Below the pieces are notes generated by a model. It was given only the letters and a program-made list of their open reading frames with translations. It was not told where the DNA came from and did no database searches. DNA of 13,802 bases from Bacillota bacterium. GTDB taxonomy: Bacteria > Bacillota > Clostridia > Acetivibrionales > DTU013. The stretch's first letter is position 1; every line of letters begins with the position of its first letter. Location of the stretch: NCBI GenBank assembly GCA_023409615.1, contig JAEYRF010000197.1, positions 1-13,802 on the forward strand, in the 5' to 3' direction. Shown here in pieces: positions 1 through 7,162 of the stretch. The position numbers and the translations under genes are program-made.

Positions 1-1843
1 AATTCTTATATAGATAGAGGTTCACAAGCTGGTCAATGCCCTGTGTATTCTGATGAATCAGTTCTTGATCCCCTCGCAGTCTGACATACTGCTCATATTC
101 CTTTGGCGGTTCATAATCTCCCACAACAATAGGAACCAATGCCCTAAAATGGTCATTCATATATCCTGCGTTGTAGAACAGGTACAATAAGGATGGCATT
201 CCTGTACTGTAGCTTCCCTTAAGCTCTCTCTCATAGGTTCTTCCGAAGCTGGTCATAATATTGCCCTTATGTTCGTTGACCGCCAGGCAAAAGGCCAGCA
301 TGTCCAGTGCCCTCTTCGCCTTCTCGTGAAGAGAGGAGCCTTTTGGTGTTAAATCATATAAATAACTAAGACCCATAATGTCAATAGGCAGGTAGGTACT
401 GGAATTCCACTCTGATGCAAATTCTGTAAAAAAATTCTCAAACCATATATCCAATAGCCCTTCCGCCTTTTTACATGCATCTTCTCCTGTCAGACCGCTG
501 CAGGTGAAGATTCGTTCCGGCAATGATTTTCCTGCAAAATACTGACATATATGAAATATCAATGCGTGATTTTCACTGAAAAACCACATCACATCATCTC
601 CGGGTTCATCAATCCAGTAGCGGTACCCCGCCATCGCATCCTCCACATCTCGCCGCAATTTCTCAGTGAAACGATCAGAGAATCTTACATACATATATAC
701 CATGATGATAAGACGAAAATCTGAACAATCTCTCTTTGCATTCACCCAGTCCAGATGACTGGTAAGAATCTCTTCCAAATTATCCGGTGTCTCTCCATCG
801 TGCAGCCTGATCACCGCACGGTAGTCACTTCTCTTATCGGCATCACGGACAATATTTCTAATCCGCTGCTTACGTTCCTCATAGGTATCCTCGTGATACT
901 CCATAAACCGCGTATTTAACGAATGAGTACCAATCACGTTACTTATGGTAAGCCCGGACACAATAACTTCCAGCCGAAAAAAATAGAAGCCGGAAGGTAT
1001 CTCATCTGCATGAAACAGAGTCATCCCCCTCTGCCCAGGCTCTATCAGGTACTGTTTCGGCCCGATTGATCTATCCGCAGTGAGAACCATCTCCACAGGC
1101 ACATCCGCAAAGGATCCCAGGTTTAGGTATAATGGCTCACTAAAATATGTCTCCTTATCAAAATACATGCAGGAAAACGCATCTTCCGCTTTCAATATGG
1201 TTTCCGTATTGGTTTCCTCTTTCACCGGAATCCGTATCCTTATATCCTGTACGCCCAGATAACGTACTTTGTAATAGAAAGCCGTATCTCGCTCCGCCAG
1301 ATCTTCCACACAAACCACTAACTTGTTTGTACCTCTTCGCAGGTTCATTGCAATAACGGTGTGCTGCTCCCTATTCCTCTGAAACGGAACATAATCCGTC
1401 ACCAATTCATCATTTAGCCAGACTGTCAGAGCTCCGCAGGTAGAAAGTTCAAACTCTGACATTTCCTCCTCCGGCACCTCCAAACAGGAATAGCCATAGC
1501 TTCTGAGATATGCGGGATTTGTATAAAAACTGGAATCATCTATGCCGACGTTTCCAAAAGGGAAATACACCGTCAGTCTCTTTCTCTGTCCGAACACCTC
1601 AATCTCATCCCCTGGAAACAGGGTGCTCAAATCTATATAGGGTGGAGTATTACCGATACGTTCTTTCACAACTTCAATTCTGTAAGGATTATCATAAATG
1701 GAAGGATCTTTTGTCAGCCATTCATTCACATTGCCATGAAGAACAGTCTTCTGAAAAGGACTTTCTCGGGTGAATACCCCTACAGTCAGAAAACGGTTAA
1801 CAAAACCATCTTGAAATAGCTTGTATTCCAAATACTCCATCAT
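1..1843 (-). CDS. Large uncharacterised protein, beta-sandwich plus probable alpha/alpha-toroid (partial, C-terminus beyond window)
   Basis: An uninterrupted minus-strand frame runs from ATG at 1843 off the left edge (about 614 residues seen). The start is set by AGGAAGG five bases upstream; a second ATG follows directly. No signal peptide is visible, so it is probably cytoplasmic. Residues ~20-230 look like beta-sandwich, including a carbohydrate-binding-like stretch near 115-170 (VWLNDELV, then RRGTNKLVVCVED), similar in style to accessory domains of GH106-type enzymes. From ~300 the sequence becomes helical and rich in aromatic and acidic residues, with WFFSENHALIFH at 420-431 and SFGRTYERELKGS near 532-544, suggesting an (alpha/alpha)6-toroid fold as in several glycosidases and polysaccharide lyases. 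It is the third gene of the GH105 operon, starting 9 bp after the PHP stop. I infer a role in glycan breakdown, but do not recognise a characterised family. Confidence 0.85.
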   Translation of the reverse strand, partial: MMEYLEYKLFQDGFVNRFLTVGVFTRESPFQKTVLHGNVNEWLTKDPSIYDNPYRIEVVKERIGNTPPYIDLSTLFPGDEIEVFGQRKRLTVYFPFGNVGIDDSSFYTNPAYLRSYGYSCLEVPEEEMSEFELSTCGALTVWLNDELVTDYVPFQRNREQHTVIAMNLRRGTNKLVVCVEDLAERDTAFYYKVRYLGVQDIRIRIPVKEETNTETILKAEDAFSCMYFDKETYFSEPLYLNLGSFADVPVEMVLTADRSIGPKQYLIEPGQRGMTLFHADEIPSGFYFFRLEVIVSGLTISNVIGTHSLNTRFMEYHEDTYEERKQRIRNIVRDADKRSDYRAVIRLHDGETPDNLEEILTSHLDWVNAKRDCSDFRLIIMVYMYVRFSDRFTEKLRRDVEDAMAGYRYWIDEPGDDVMWFFSENHALIFHICQYFAGKSLPERIFTCSGLTGEDACKKAEGLLDIWFENFFTEFASEWNSSTYLPIDIMGLSYLYDLTPKGSSLHEKAKRALDMLAFCLAVNEHKGNIMTSFGRTYERELKGSYSTGMPSLLYLFYNAGYMNDHFRALVPIVVGDYEPPKEYEQYVRLRGDQELIHQNTQGIDQLVNLYLYKN

Positions 1844-1852
1844 GTATCCTTC

Positions 1853-2776
1853 CTAATCTAAGTAAATGGGATTGGTATAAGCAGAACGGCCTGCCGCATC
1901 CATGCACTCCGCACGAACTAATTTCTCAGAGCCCTTCAGTTTTGTCACAAATTCCGTTACATGTCTTCCAAGCTTGCGTTGATAGGGTCTGCTCTGTCCG
2001 CTGATAAAAATACGTTCGCAGGGTGAGCATACTACATGAATTTCATCATCTTCCACAAAAAAATCATAAATAGATGGGCCAGTGGAGGTATAAAAGCTGC
2101 CTGTTTTCATTGCATGCATAATAGCCTTTGCAGACCGATCCGATGCCTTTACTACGGTAAAACCACCAAAAGAATCACTATACATGGAGTCCAGTTCCCG
2201 ATGGTTGTGATTATCGTCACCGCCTCCATTCCACAGCTTACAGCCGCGATAAAGCATTTCCGACCAGAAAATGCTTCCATCCCCTGTATTCTCCAGCCAC
2301 TCTGTTCCATAATTGATAATCTCAATTGCATCGTAAGGATTATTATCCTCTACCTCTGAACTCGTAAGCATGGACCAGTGGGGATGGTTTAACATAACAT
2401 AACAGCCTTTTTCACGCAGCTTGTAGCATAGTGCGATAGACTCCTTGCCCGTTCTGGCAGGAAGGTGAATCTTCTGTCCCGGCTCAATTCCCTCTATTTT
2501 ATCATCCCATAAAAAGTTCACATGAATATCCTTGTCATTAGAAGCATTAGCCCATAATTCAAAGCCCTGAATCATGGTAAACTTCTCCTCTGTCAGCATT
2601 CGTGTATCAGTGTATGTATCATGATCGGTAACTGCCAAGAAATCATAACCGTGATGCTTATAAGCCTCTTTCATATCCTCCGGCGTCAGATCGCCATCTG
2701 AAAAAACACTATGGCTATGGATGTTTCCTTTTAGCCAGATAGCACTCTCATCTTGTAAGAAAATTGTCTTCTTCAT
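1853..2776 (-). CDS. PHP-domain metallohydrolase, CehA/McbA type
   Basis: A 307-residue protein with the PHP metal-binding pattern. The first motif is GNIHSHSVFSDG (His20, His22, Asp27), then AVTDHD (residues 48-53, with Asp51 and His52), Glu73 in GFELW, His85, NHPHW at 130-134, and a closing GGGDDNHNH in which Asp188-x-His190 fits the usual C-terminal DxH. PHP proteins of this class hydrolyse phosphoesters or related bonds with two or three metal ions; the substrate here is unknown. I chose ATG 2776 (MKKTIF) because GGGGG lies 11 bases upstream; the frame is open to an ATG at 2812, which has no ribosome site. No signal peptide is seen. It lies 66 bp after GH105 and 9 bp before the uncharacterised toroid gene, so it is probably co-transcribed with both. 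A phosphoesterase inside a pectin operon is notable. Confidence 0.9.
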   Translation of the reverse strand: MKKTIFLQDESAIWLKGNIHSHSVFSDGDLTPEDMKEAYKHHGYDFLAVTDHDTYTDTRMLTEEKFTMIQGFELWANASNDKDIHVNFLWDDKIEGIEPGQKIHLPARTGKESIALCYKLREKGCYVMLNHPHWSMLTSSEVEDNNPYDAIEIINYGTEWLENTGDGSIFWSEMLYRGCKLWNGGGDDNHNHRELDSMYSDSFGGFTVVKASDRSAKAIMHAMKTGSFYTSTGPSIYDFFVEDDEIHVVCSPCERIFISGQSRPYQRKLGRHVTEFVTKLKGSEKLVRAECMDAAGRSAYTNPIYLD

Positions 2777-2842
2777 AATGAGAACATCCCCCACATTCAT
2801 ACTGATTGCCATGCTGCCATCAAAACATCATGGATTCCTTCG

Positions 2843-3919
2843 TTACATCAGCCCTTCAATCAGTGCAAGAAGCGCAAGAGATTGTCCATAATGCATCTTT
2901 ATAAGAGGTATGTCTTTATAATGCTGCAAAGTACGTCCCACATTGGTGCCATAGGATACCCTCATCAGCTCACCATCCTCATTTATCCCTTCAAGCACGG
3001 CCTTCAGCGCCTTCCGCCCGCATTCCAGATAACTATTATCCAGATATCCTTTCCTTACTCCTTTTAATATTCCAAAGCAAAATCCCGCAGTGGCGGATGC
3101 TTCCAAGTAAGAGGACGGATCATCAATTAAAGTGTGCCACATCCCTTCCTCAGATTGATACTTTCTTAACGCCTCCACTTGATTCTTAAGCAGGTTCAGT
3201 ACAAATTCCTCTTCCCTGGGTTTTAGATCCACCATTTCCAGAAACTCCGGTATGAATACGGTAATCCAGCAATTGCCGCGCCCCCATAAAGCTTTGGCAA
3301 AGTTGCCTCTCTCCGCAAAGCTCCATCCGTGATACCAGAGCCCCGTCTTCGTGTCCAATAGATATTTGGCATGAAGCATTAACTGATAGACTGCTTCCTC
3401 CACATATTCCGGGTGATTAAATACTCTGCCGTATTTTGTGAGGAATAATATCGTCATGAATAAGGTGTCGTCCCATAGCTCCTGGTTGTTCTCCAGCTCC
3501 GCATGTTCATGTTGAATACCGCGTTCCTGCGTCCGTTTCATGTCATTCATAATCCAATCGACCCATTCCCGCATGATTGCCTTGTGCTTGGGGTTGGGTT
3601 TCACCTCATACAAGCAGGCCATTGTCAGCAAAGGAGCAACGGTGTTCACATTTTTTTGCGGAAGGCCAATCTGAATACGGTCTTCAAACCAGTCTTCTAT
3701 GTATTTCAGATATTTTTCATCTTTTGTGTACTCAAAAGATTTGTATACTCCATACAGACCTACTCCATGAGTCCAGTCCCATGCTGCCAGGCTCCTTGCC
3801 TCTGCCGGAGAGCAGCCTACCGTATGTACCAGATTGTCAATATAGCGTGCGTCCATGTTGTACAGAAAACCGTATAGATTGCTTTCTACTTTTTGAATAA
3901 TTTCCTGATATTTTTCCAT
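2843..3919 (-). CDS. GH105 unsaturated rhamnogalacturonyl hydrolase (YteR/YesR-like)
   Basis: A 358-residue cytoplasmic-type protein with the features of glycoside hydrolase family 105, an (alpha/alpha)6 barrel that removes the 4,5-unsaturated uronic acid left at the non-reducing end by pectate or rhamnogalacturonan lyases. Recognisable segments are WDWTHGVGLYG (47-57), LWDDTLFMT (148-156; one of the two Asp residues, most likely Asp151, should match the catalytic Asp of YteR), YHGWS (196-200) and LWGRGNCW (211-218). Length matches the family. The chosen start, ATG 3919, has AAGGTG nearby upstream; an upstream in-frame ATG at 3982 would add 21 basic residues and lacks a ribosome site. It is the first gene of the leftward operon, after a predicted promoter at 4083-4111. 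Unsaturated galacturonyl-rhamnose is the classic substrate; other unsaturated uronides are possible. Confidence 0.93.
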   Translation of the reverse strand: MEKYQEIIQKVESNLYGFLYNMDARYIDNLVHTVGCSPAEARSLAAWDWTHGVGLYGVYKSFEYTKDEKYLKYIEDWFEDRIQIGLPQKNVNTVAPLLTMACLYEVKPNPKHKAIMREWVDWIMNDMKRTQERGIQHEHAELENNQELWDDTLFMTILFLTKYGRVFNHPEYVEEAVYQLMLHAKYLLDTKTGLWYHGWSFAERGNFAKALWGRGNCWITVFIPEFLEMVDLKPREEEFVLNLLKNQVEALRKYQSEEGMWHTLIDDPSSYLEASATAGFCFGILKGVRKGYLDNSYLECGRKALKAVLEGINEDGELMRVSYGTNVGRTLQHYKDIPLIKMHYGQSLALLALIEGLM

Positions 3920-4054
3920 GCTTTCACCTTGTCTTTTTATATTTTTCTTTCTTGTCGCAGCTGTAAGGAATGCTGTCTCCAAAAAAAATCATACACTTGT
4001 AAGTTTGCGTACGTCTTGTTATTTCAAGCGTCTGGCGAATACTAGTCTTTGTTT

Positions 4055-4070
4055 TTTAACACCTGTTAAA
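4055..4070. promoter_or_regulatory. Perfect 16-bp palindrome, possible operator
   Basis: TTTAACA-CC-TGTTAAA: two 7-bp arms around a 2-bp centre, placed roughly +6 to +21 of the predicted GH105-operon transcript. That is a usual place for a repressor operator. The sequence does not match the CcpA cre consensus. The binding protein is unknown. Confidence 0.4.
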
Positions 4071-4082
4071 TTTGCCATTATC

Positions 4083-4111
4083 ATTATATTCAATATTGAA
4101 AATAAATGCAA
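4083..4111 (-). promoter_or_regulatory. Predicted promoter of the GH105 operon
   Basis: Reading leftwards, TTGCAT (4111-4106) is followed after 17 bases by a perfect TATAAT (4088-4083). A start near 4076 leaves a leader of about 155 bases before GH105. The match and spacing are good, but this is prediction only. A perfect palindrome lies just downstream at 4055-4070. Confidence 0.6.
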
Positions 4112-4278
4112 GTCTATTTTTTCATTTATTTTATATGTGAAATTTGGAACTAGTCTCCCCGAATGTTATTGTAAAAAACAACGATGTTGCGAGGCCCATG
4201 ACGGTGATAATAATAGAATTTATAAACGGACGTAGACTAACTATATTACTGATCTTAGAATAAACATAGCTAAGGAGC

Positions 4279-4306
4279 TTTTAGAAAACCTCCCTATTTT
4301 CTAAAA
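4279..4306. repeat. AT-rich inverted repeat downstream of araC-1, possible weak terminator
   Basis: TTTTAGAAAA and TTTTCTAAAA form a perfect 10-bp stem with an 8-base loop, 59 bp past the araC-1 stop. A terminator for araC-1 is possible, but neither side has a clean T tract beyond the stem. A second imperfect palindrome, positions 4274-4293 (GGAG..CTCC outer arms), overlaps the left arm. The rest of 3920-4364 holds only the promoter and palindrome listed above; I see no gene there. Confidence 0.35.
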
Positions 4307-4364
4307 CTTTCGATCCATTAAATGTCAATCACACCTAAAGCACCTATATGATTAAGTGAATATA

Positions 4365-5210
4365 TCAACTTTGGTTGTTGATGGATTTGAATTCACGGGG
4401 TGTCATCTTCAAATGCTTCCTAAAAATCTGGTTAAAAAATTTCGTATCTGTATAGCCAACAAGCTCGGCAATATCGGAGATCTTTTTATCTGTATTTAAA
4501 ATCAATCTACAGCTTTGTTCTATTCTCTTCTTTTGCAGATACTCGACGAAGGACATGCCGACTTCATTCTTAAATCGCCTGCAAATGTAAGGTAGACTGA
4601 AATTGAGTTCCCTGCTTATTTCTGTGAGCGTCAGCGGCTTCATATAATTCTGATCAACATAGTCCAAAATATACCGACTGCAATCATGGTATGAAACACA
4701 GGGGGTGTTTTTGCTAATTCGCCTCATGGTTCCGATGATAATCTCTAGTAAATAGCATCTCATCAATTCCAGATATCCTGAATTCTTCTTCTCAAATTCA
4801 TACTGAAGCTTTTCAATCAATGCCAGAATGGCTCTGTCATCATCATGGAAAATGAAATCCGTAGGGCTTCTCTCAAGCATGGTGTAATTAAACCGAATCA
4901 GGTAATGATTGATTAAGTCCTTAAAGCTGTGGCAGTGTATCAGCACCTTGTCAATGATTTCGGGATTAAAGAGAATATTGATAATAACAAATTCTTTGTC
5001 CTCAACAGAATGATATTGGTGGTAGGCTTCGTAGTCAATGATAAAATAATCACCTGCCTGAATGATGGTGGTTGTATCATTCAAAGCATGATGTGCTTTT
5101 CCTTCAATGACATATACCATCTCCAGAAAATCATGCTTGTGCAGTTTTGAGTGCTTGCTGCCGCATACCATTAAAGTGATATTCTCATTCTGAGAAAAAT
5201 ACTGCTCCAT
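4365..5210 (-). CDS. AraC-family transcriptional regulator (araC-1), intact
   Basis: A 281-residue regulator. The N-terminal half has cupin-like strands of the AraC ligand-binding domain (HKHDFLEMVYVIEGKAHHAL near 24-43, followed by an AGDYFIIDY segment). The last ~105 residues are the double helix-turn-helix: LTLTEISRELNFSLPYICRR (first helix pair, ~193-212) and ISDIAELVGYTDTKFFNQIF (second pair, ~244-263), ending in the family signature KMTPREFK. Start ATG 5210 has GGGGG ten bases upstream. The gene diverges from the GH106 gene, with 125 bp between starts and overlapping predicted promoters, so I infer that it controls GH106 and perhaps the GH105 operon on sensing an imported sugar. The length is complete for the family. 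Confidence 0.93.
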   Translation of the reverse strand: MEQYFSQNENITLMVCGSKHSKLHKHDFLEMVYVIEGKAHHALNDTTTIIQAGDYFIIDYEAYHQYHSVEDKEFVIINILFNPEIIDKVLIHCHSFKDLINHYLIRFNYTMLERSPTDFIFHDDDRAILALIEKLQYEFEKKNSGYLELMRCYLLEIIIGTMRRISKNTPCVSYHDCSRYILDYVDQNYMKPLTLTEISRELNFSLPYICRRFKNEVGMSFVEYLQKKRIEQSCRLILNTDKKISDIAELVGYTDTKFFNQIFRKHLKMTPREFKSINNQS

Positions 5211-5228
5211 GTCAAAAATACCCCCAAA

Positions 5229-5242
5229 ACTATAAATATAGT
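5229..5242. promoter_or_regulatory. Perfect 14-bp palindrome in the araC-1 leader
   Basis: ACTATA-AA-TATAGT sits about +5 to +18 of the predicted araC-1 transcript and just upstream of the GH106 promoter. It could be an operator, but it is all A/T apart from the outer C and G, so chance is a real alternative. Confidence 0.25.
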
Positions 5243-5252
5243 CTGTGTTTTT

Positions 5253-5282
5253 ATTATATACCCCATGCTACAATAGAGTCAA
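5253..5282 (-). promoter_or_regulatory. Predicted araC-1 promoter
   Basis: On the minus strand TTGACT (5282-5277) is followed after 18 bases by TATAAT (5258-5253), giving a start near 5246 and a leader of about 36 bases. Its spacer contains the extended -10 of the opposing GH106 promoter. Confidence 0.6.
5266..5274 (+). promoter_or_regulatory. Predicted GH106 promoter (extended -10)
   Basis: TGCTACAAT is an extended -10 element, with no good -35 at the right distance upstream. A weak -35 with an extended -10 fits an activator-dependent promoter, such as one driven by the divergent AraC protein. It would give a leader of about 55 bases. Confidence 0.45.
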
Positions 5283-5335
5283 ATGAAACAGGTAATTTGC
5301 ACCAAAATATATAGTGAAAAAGGACGGTTTTCAAA

Positions 5336-7162
5336 ATGTTGTATTCGAAAAATACAAGCAGGGAGCTTAATAAAAATCTATTCAAAAACCCGACCTGTGA
5401 GTACAGGGGAACCCCATTCTGGGCGTGGAACTGCAAGCTTGACAAGGAACTTCTTGAAACACAGATTGACTGCCTGAAAGAAATGGGATTAGGCGGTTTT
5501 CATATGCATTCAAGAACGGGTATGGCAACTAAGTATTTGAGCGAGGAATATATGGAGTTGATAAAGGCTTGTGTAGACAAGGCCGAAAAGGAAAATATGC
5601 TTGCCTGGCTCTATGATGAGGATCGTTGGCCTTCCGGTGCGGCAGGGGGCCTTTTGACAAAGGATCCAAGGTATAGGGTGAGAAAGCTTAATTTTACGCA
5701 AAAGGAAATGGAGCACTGTGTTTCGAAGGAAAAAGCCATTAAGACAGGAGAGCCTTATTATGTTGCCTGTTATGACGTTGTATTAAATGATAATGGGGAG
5801 CTATTGAATTACGCTCGGAATGAGCCGGAGACAGAGCCTGAGGGTGAAAAATGGTTTGCTTATTGCCTGACCAATGAAACAAGTCCTTGGTACAATAATC
5901 AGACTTATGCCGATACATTGAGCAAGGAAGCCATTGAGCGATTTATCGCCATTACATATGATGCCTATAAGGAGGCGGTGGGCGACCGCTTTGGAAGCAT
6001 TGTCCCGGCGATATTCACCGATGAGCCCCAGTTCCAGAAAAAAACTACGCTTGATTATGCCACTTCCAAGCAAGAGGTAACTCTACCATGGACCAATGAT
6101 GTTACTGAAACCTATGCCGAATCATATAAGCTGGATATTCTTGAATCATTACCCGAGCTCATCTGGGAACTCTCCGACGGGAAAATTTCCAAAGCAAGAT
6201 ATCTATATCATGACCATATTGCTGAAAGGTTTGCTGCTGCATTTGCTGACAGCTGCGGGAAATGGTGTGAAAAGAATAACCTCATGCTGACCGGGCATCT
6301 GATGGAAGAGCCCACTTTGAAAAGCCAGACCACGATTGTTGGAGAGGCCATGCGATCCTATCGCTCGTTCCAACTGCCGGGTATTGATATATTGTGTGAC
6401 CGGGTTGAGTTGACCACGGCCAAGCAGGCACAATCAGCAGCTCATCAATACAACCGGGAAGGTGTTCTCTCGGAGCTTTATGGAGTGACAAACTGGGATT
6501 TTGATTTCCGCGGCCATAAATTCCAGGGAGATTGGCAGGCTGCTCTAGGCGTTACCGTAAGGGTACCTCATCTTTCCTGGGTATCCATGGCGGGAGAAGC
6601 AAAGCGTGATTATCCAGCCTCCATCAGTTATCAATCACCCTGGTATAAGGAGTATCCCTATGTGGAGGATCATTTCGCCCGGGTGAATACCGCATTAACC
6701 CGGGGCAAGCCTGTTGTTAAGGTGGGGGTTGTTCATCCCATTGAAAGCTACTGGCTGCATTGGGGGCCAAACGAAAACACCGATGCCGTCCGAAAACAGC
6801 TGGACGATAATTTCCAAAATATAACCAAGTGGCTTCTGTATGGACAGGTTGATTTTGACTTTATCTGTGAATCTCTGCTTCCGGATTTGTGTAAGGAGGG
6901 TTCATATCCTCTTGAGGTGGGGCATATGAGGTATGAAACCATTGTGGTGCCCGCTTGTGAAACTCTTCGCCGGACTACATTAGAGCGGTTGAAAGACTTT
7001 AAGAAAAAAGGCGGTAATCTGATTTTTGCAGGCGAATGCCAAGATTCATTGACGCCGTCTTGTCGTGTGATGCTGCAGAGCTGTATGATCAAGCAACACA
7101 GGTTGATTTTAACCAGATCAGCATTTTGGATGTTCTCAAAAAGGACCATGTCATTGAAATAA
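5336..7162 (+). CDS. GH106-like alpha-L-rhamnosidase, N-terminal part (gene split by frameshift)
   Basis: 608 codons, of which about the first 567 are genuine and the tail after AGEC (~7036) is out of frame. The protein has the GH106 look: GTPFWAWNCKL (25-35), the barrel start GLGGFHMHSRTGM (52-64), AWLYDEDRWPSGAAGG, TDEPQF with Glu230, HLMEEP with Glu324 and Glu325, and SELYG with Glu380; such conserved acids are candidates for catalysis. Family members remove alpha-L-rhamnose from rhamnogalacturonans and related glycans. No signal peptide is seen, so it would act on imported oligosaccharides. ATG 5336 follows AAAAAGGA at 5317-5324. The other part of the protein continues in the next frame (7036-8409). 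With one base restored, the whole product would be about 1,024 residues, a normal family length. Alternative: a related GH106-fold family with another specificity. Confidence 0.88.
   Translation: MLYSKNTSRELNKNLFKNPTCEYRGTPFWAWNCKLDKELLETQIDCLKEMGLGGFHMHSRTGMATKYLSEEYMELIKACVDKAEKENMLAWLYDEDRWPSGAAGGLLTKDPRYRVRKLNFTQKEMEHCVSKEKAIKTGEPYYVACYDVVLNDNGELLNYARNEPETEPEGEKWFAYCLTNETSPWYNNQTYADTLSKEAIERFIAITYDAYKEAVGDRFGSIVPAIFTDEPQFQKKTTLDYATSKQEVTLPWTNDVTETYAESYKLDILESLPELIWELSDGKISKARYLYHDHIAERFAAAFADSCGKWCEKNNLMLTGHLMEEPTLKSQTTIVGEAMRSYRSFQLPGIDILCDRVELTTAKQAQSAAHQYNREGVLSELYGVTNWDFDFRGHKFQGDWQAALGVTVRVPHLSWVSMAGEAKRDYPASISYQSPWYKEYPYVEDHFARVNTALTRGKPVVKVGVVHPIESYWLHWGPNENTDAVRKQLDDNFQNITKWLLYGQVDFDFICESLLPDLCKEGSYPLEVGHMRYETIVVPACETLRRTTLERLKDFKKKGGNLIFAGECQDSLTPSCRVMLQSCMIKQHRLILTRSAFWMFSKRTMSLK
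7033..7042 (+). other. Frameshift site inside the GH106 gene
   Basis: Upstream the frame reads NLIFAGE, and downstream the +7036 frame reads PRFIDAVLS with no gap in sense. One missing base between these positions explains the change; for example GAATTGCC reduced to GAATGCC would restore GELPRFID. There is no slippery heptamer here to suggest programmed shifting. It may be a true mutation or a sequencing or assembly error. Confidence 0.75.

Noticed and set aside
3918..4235. A 105-codon plus-strand ORF upstream of GH105
   Set aside because: It begins antisense to the GH105 start, has no ribosome site, and its low-complexity Phe/Ile-rich then Cys/Lys-rich sequence looks like translated AT-rich intergenic DNA.
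7030..7045. Programmed ribosomal frameshifting in GH106
   Set aside because: There is no slippery heptamer, no internal SD at a stimulating distance and no clear downstream structure; the out-of-frame tail runs on for over 40 codons.
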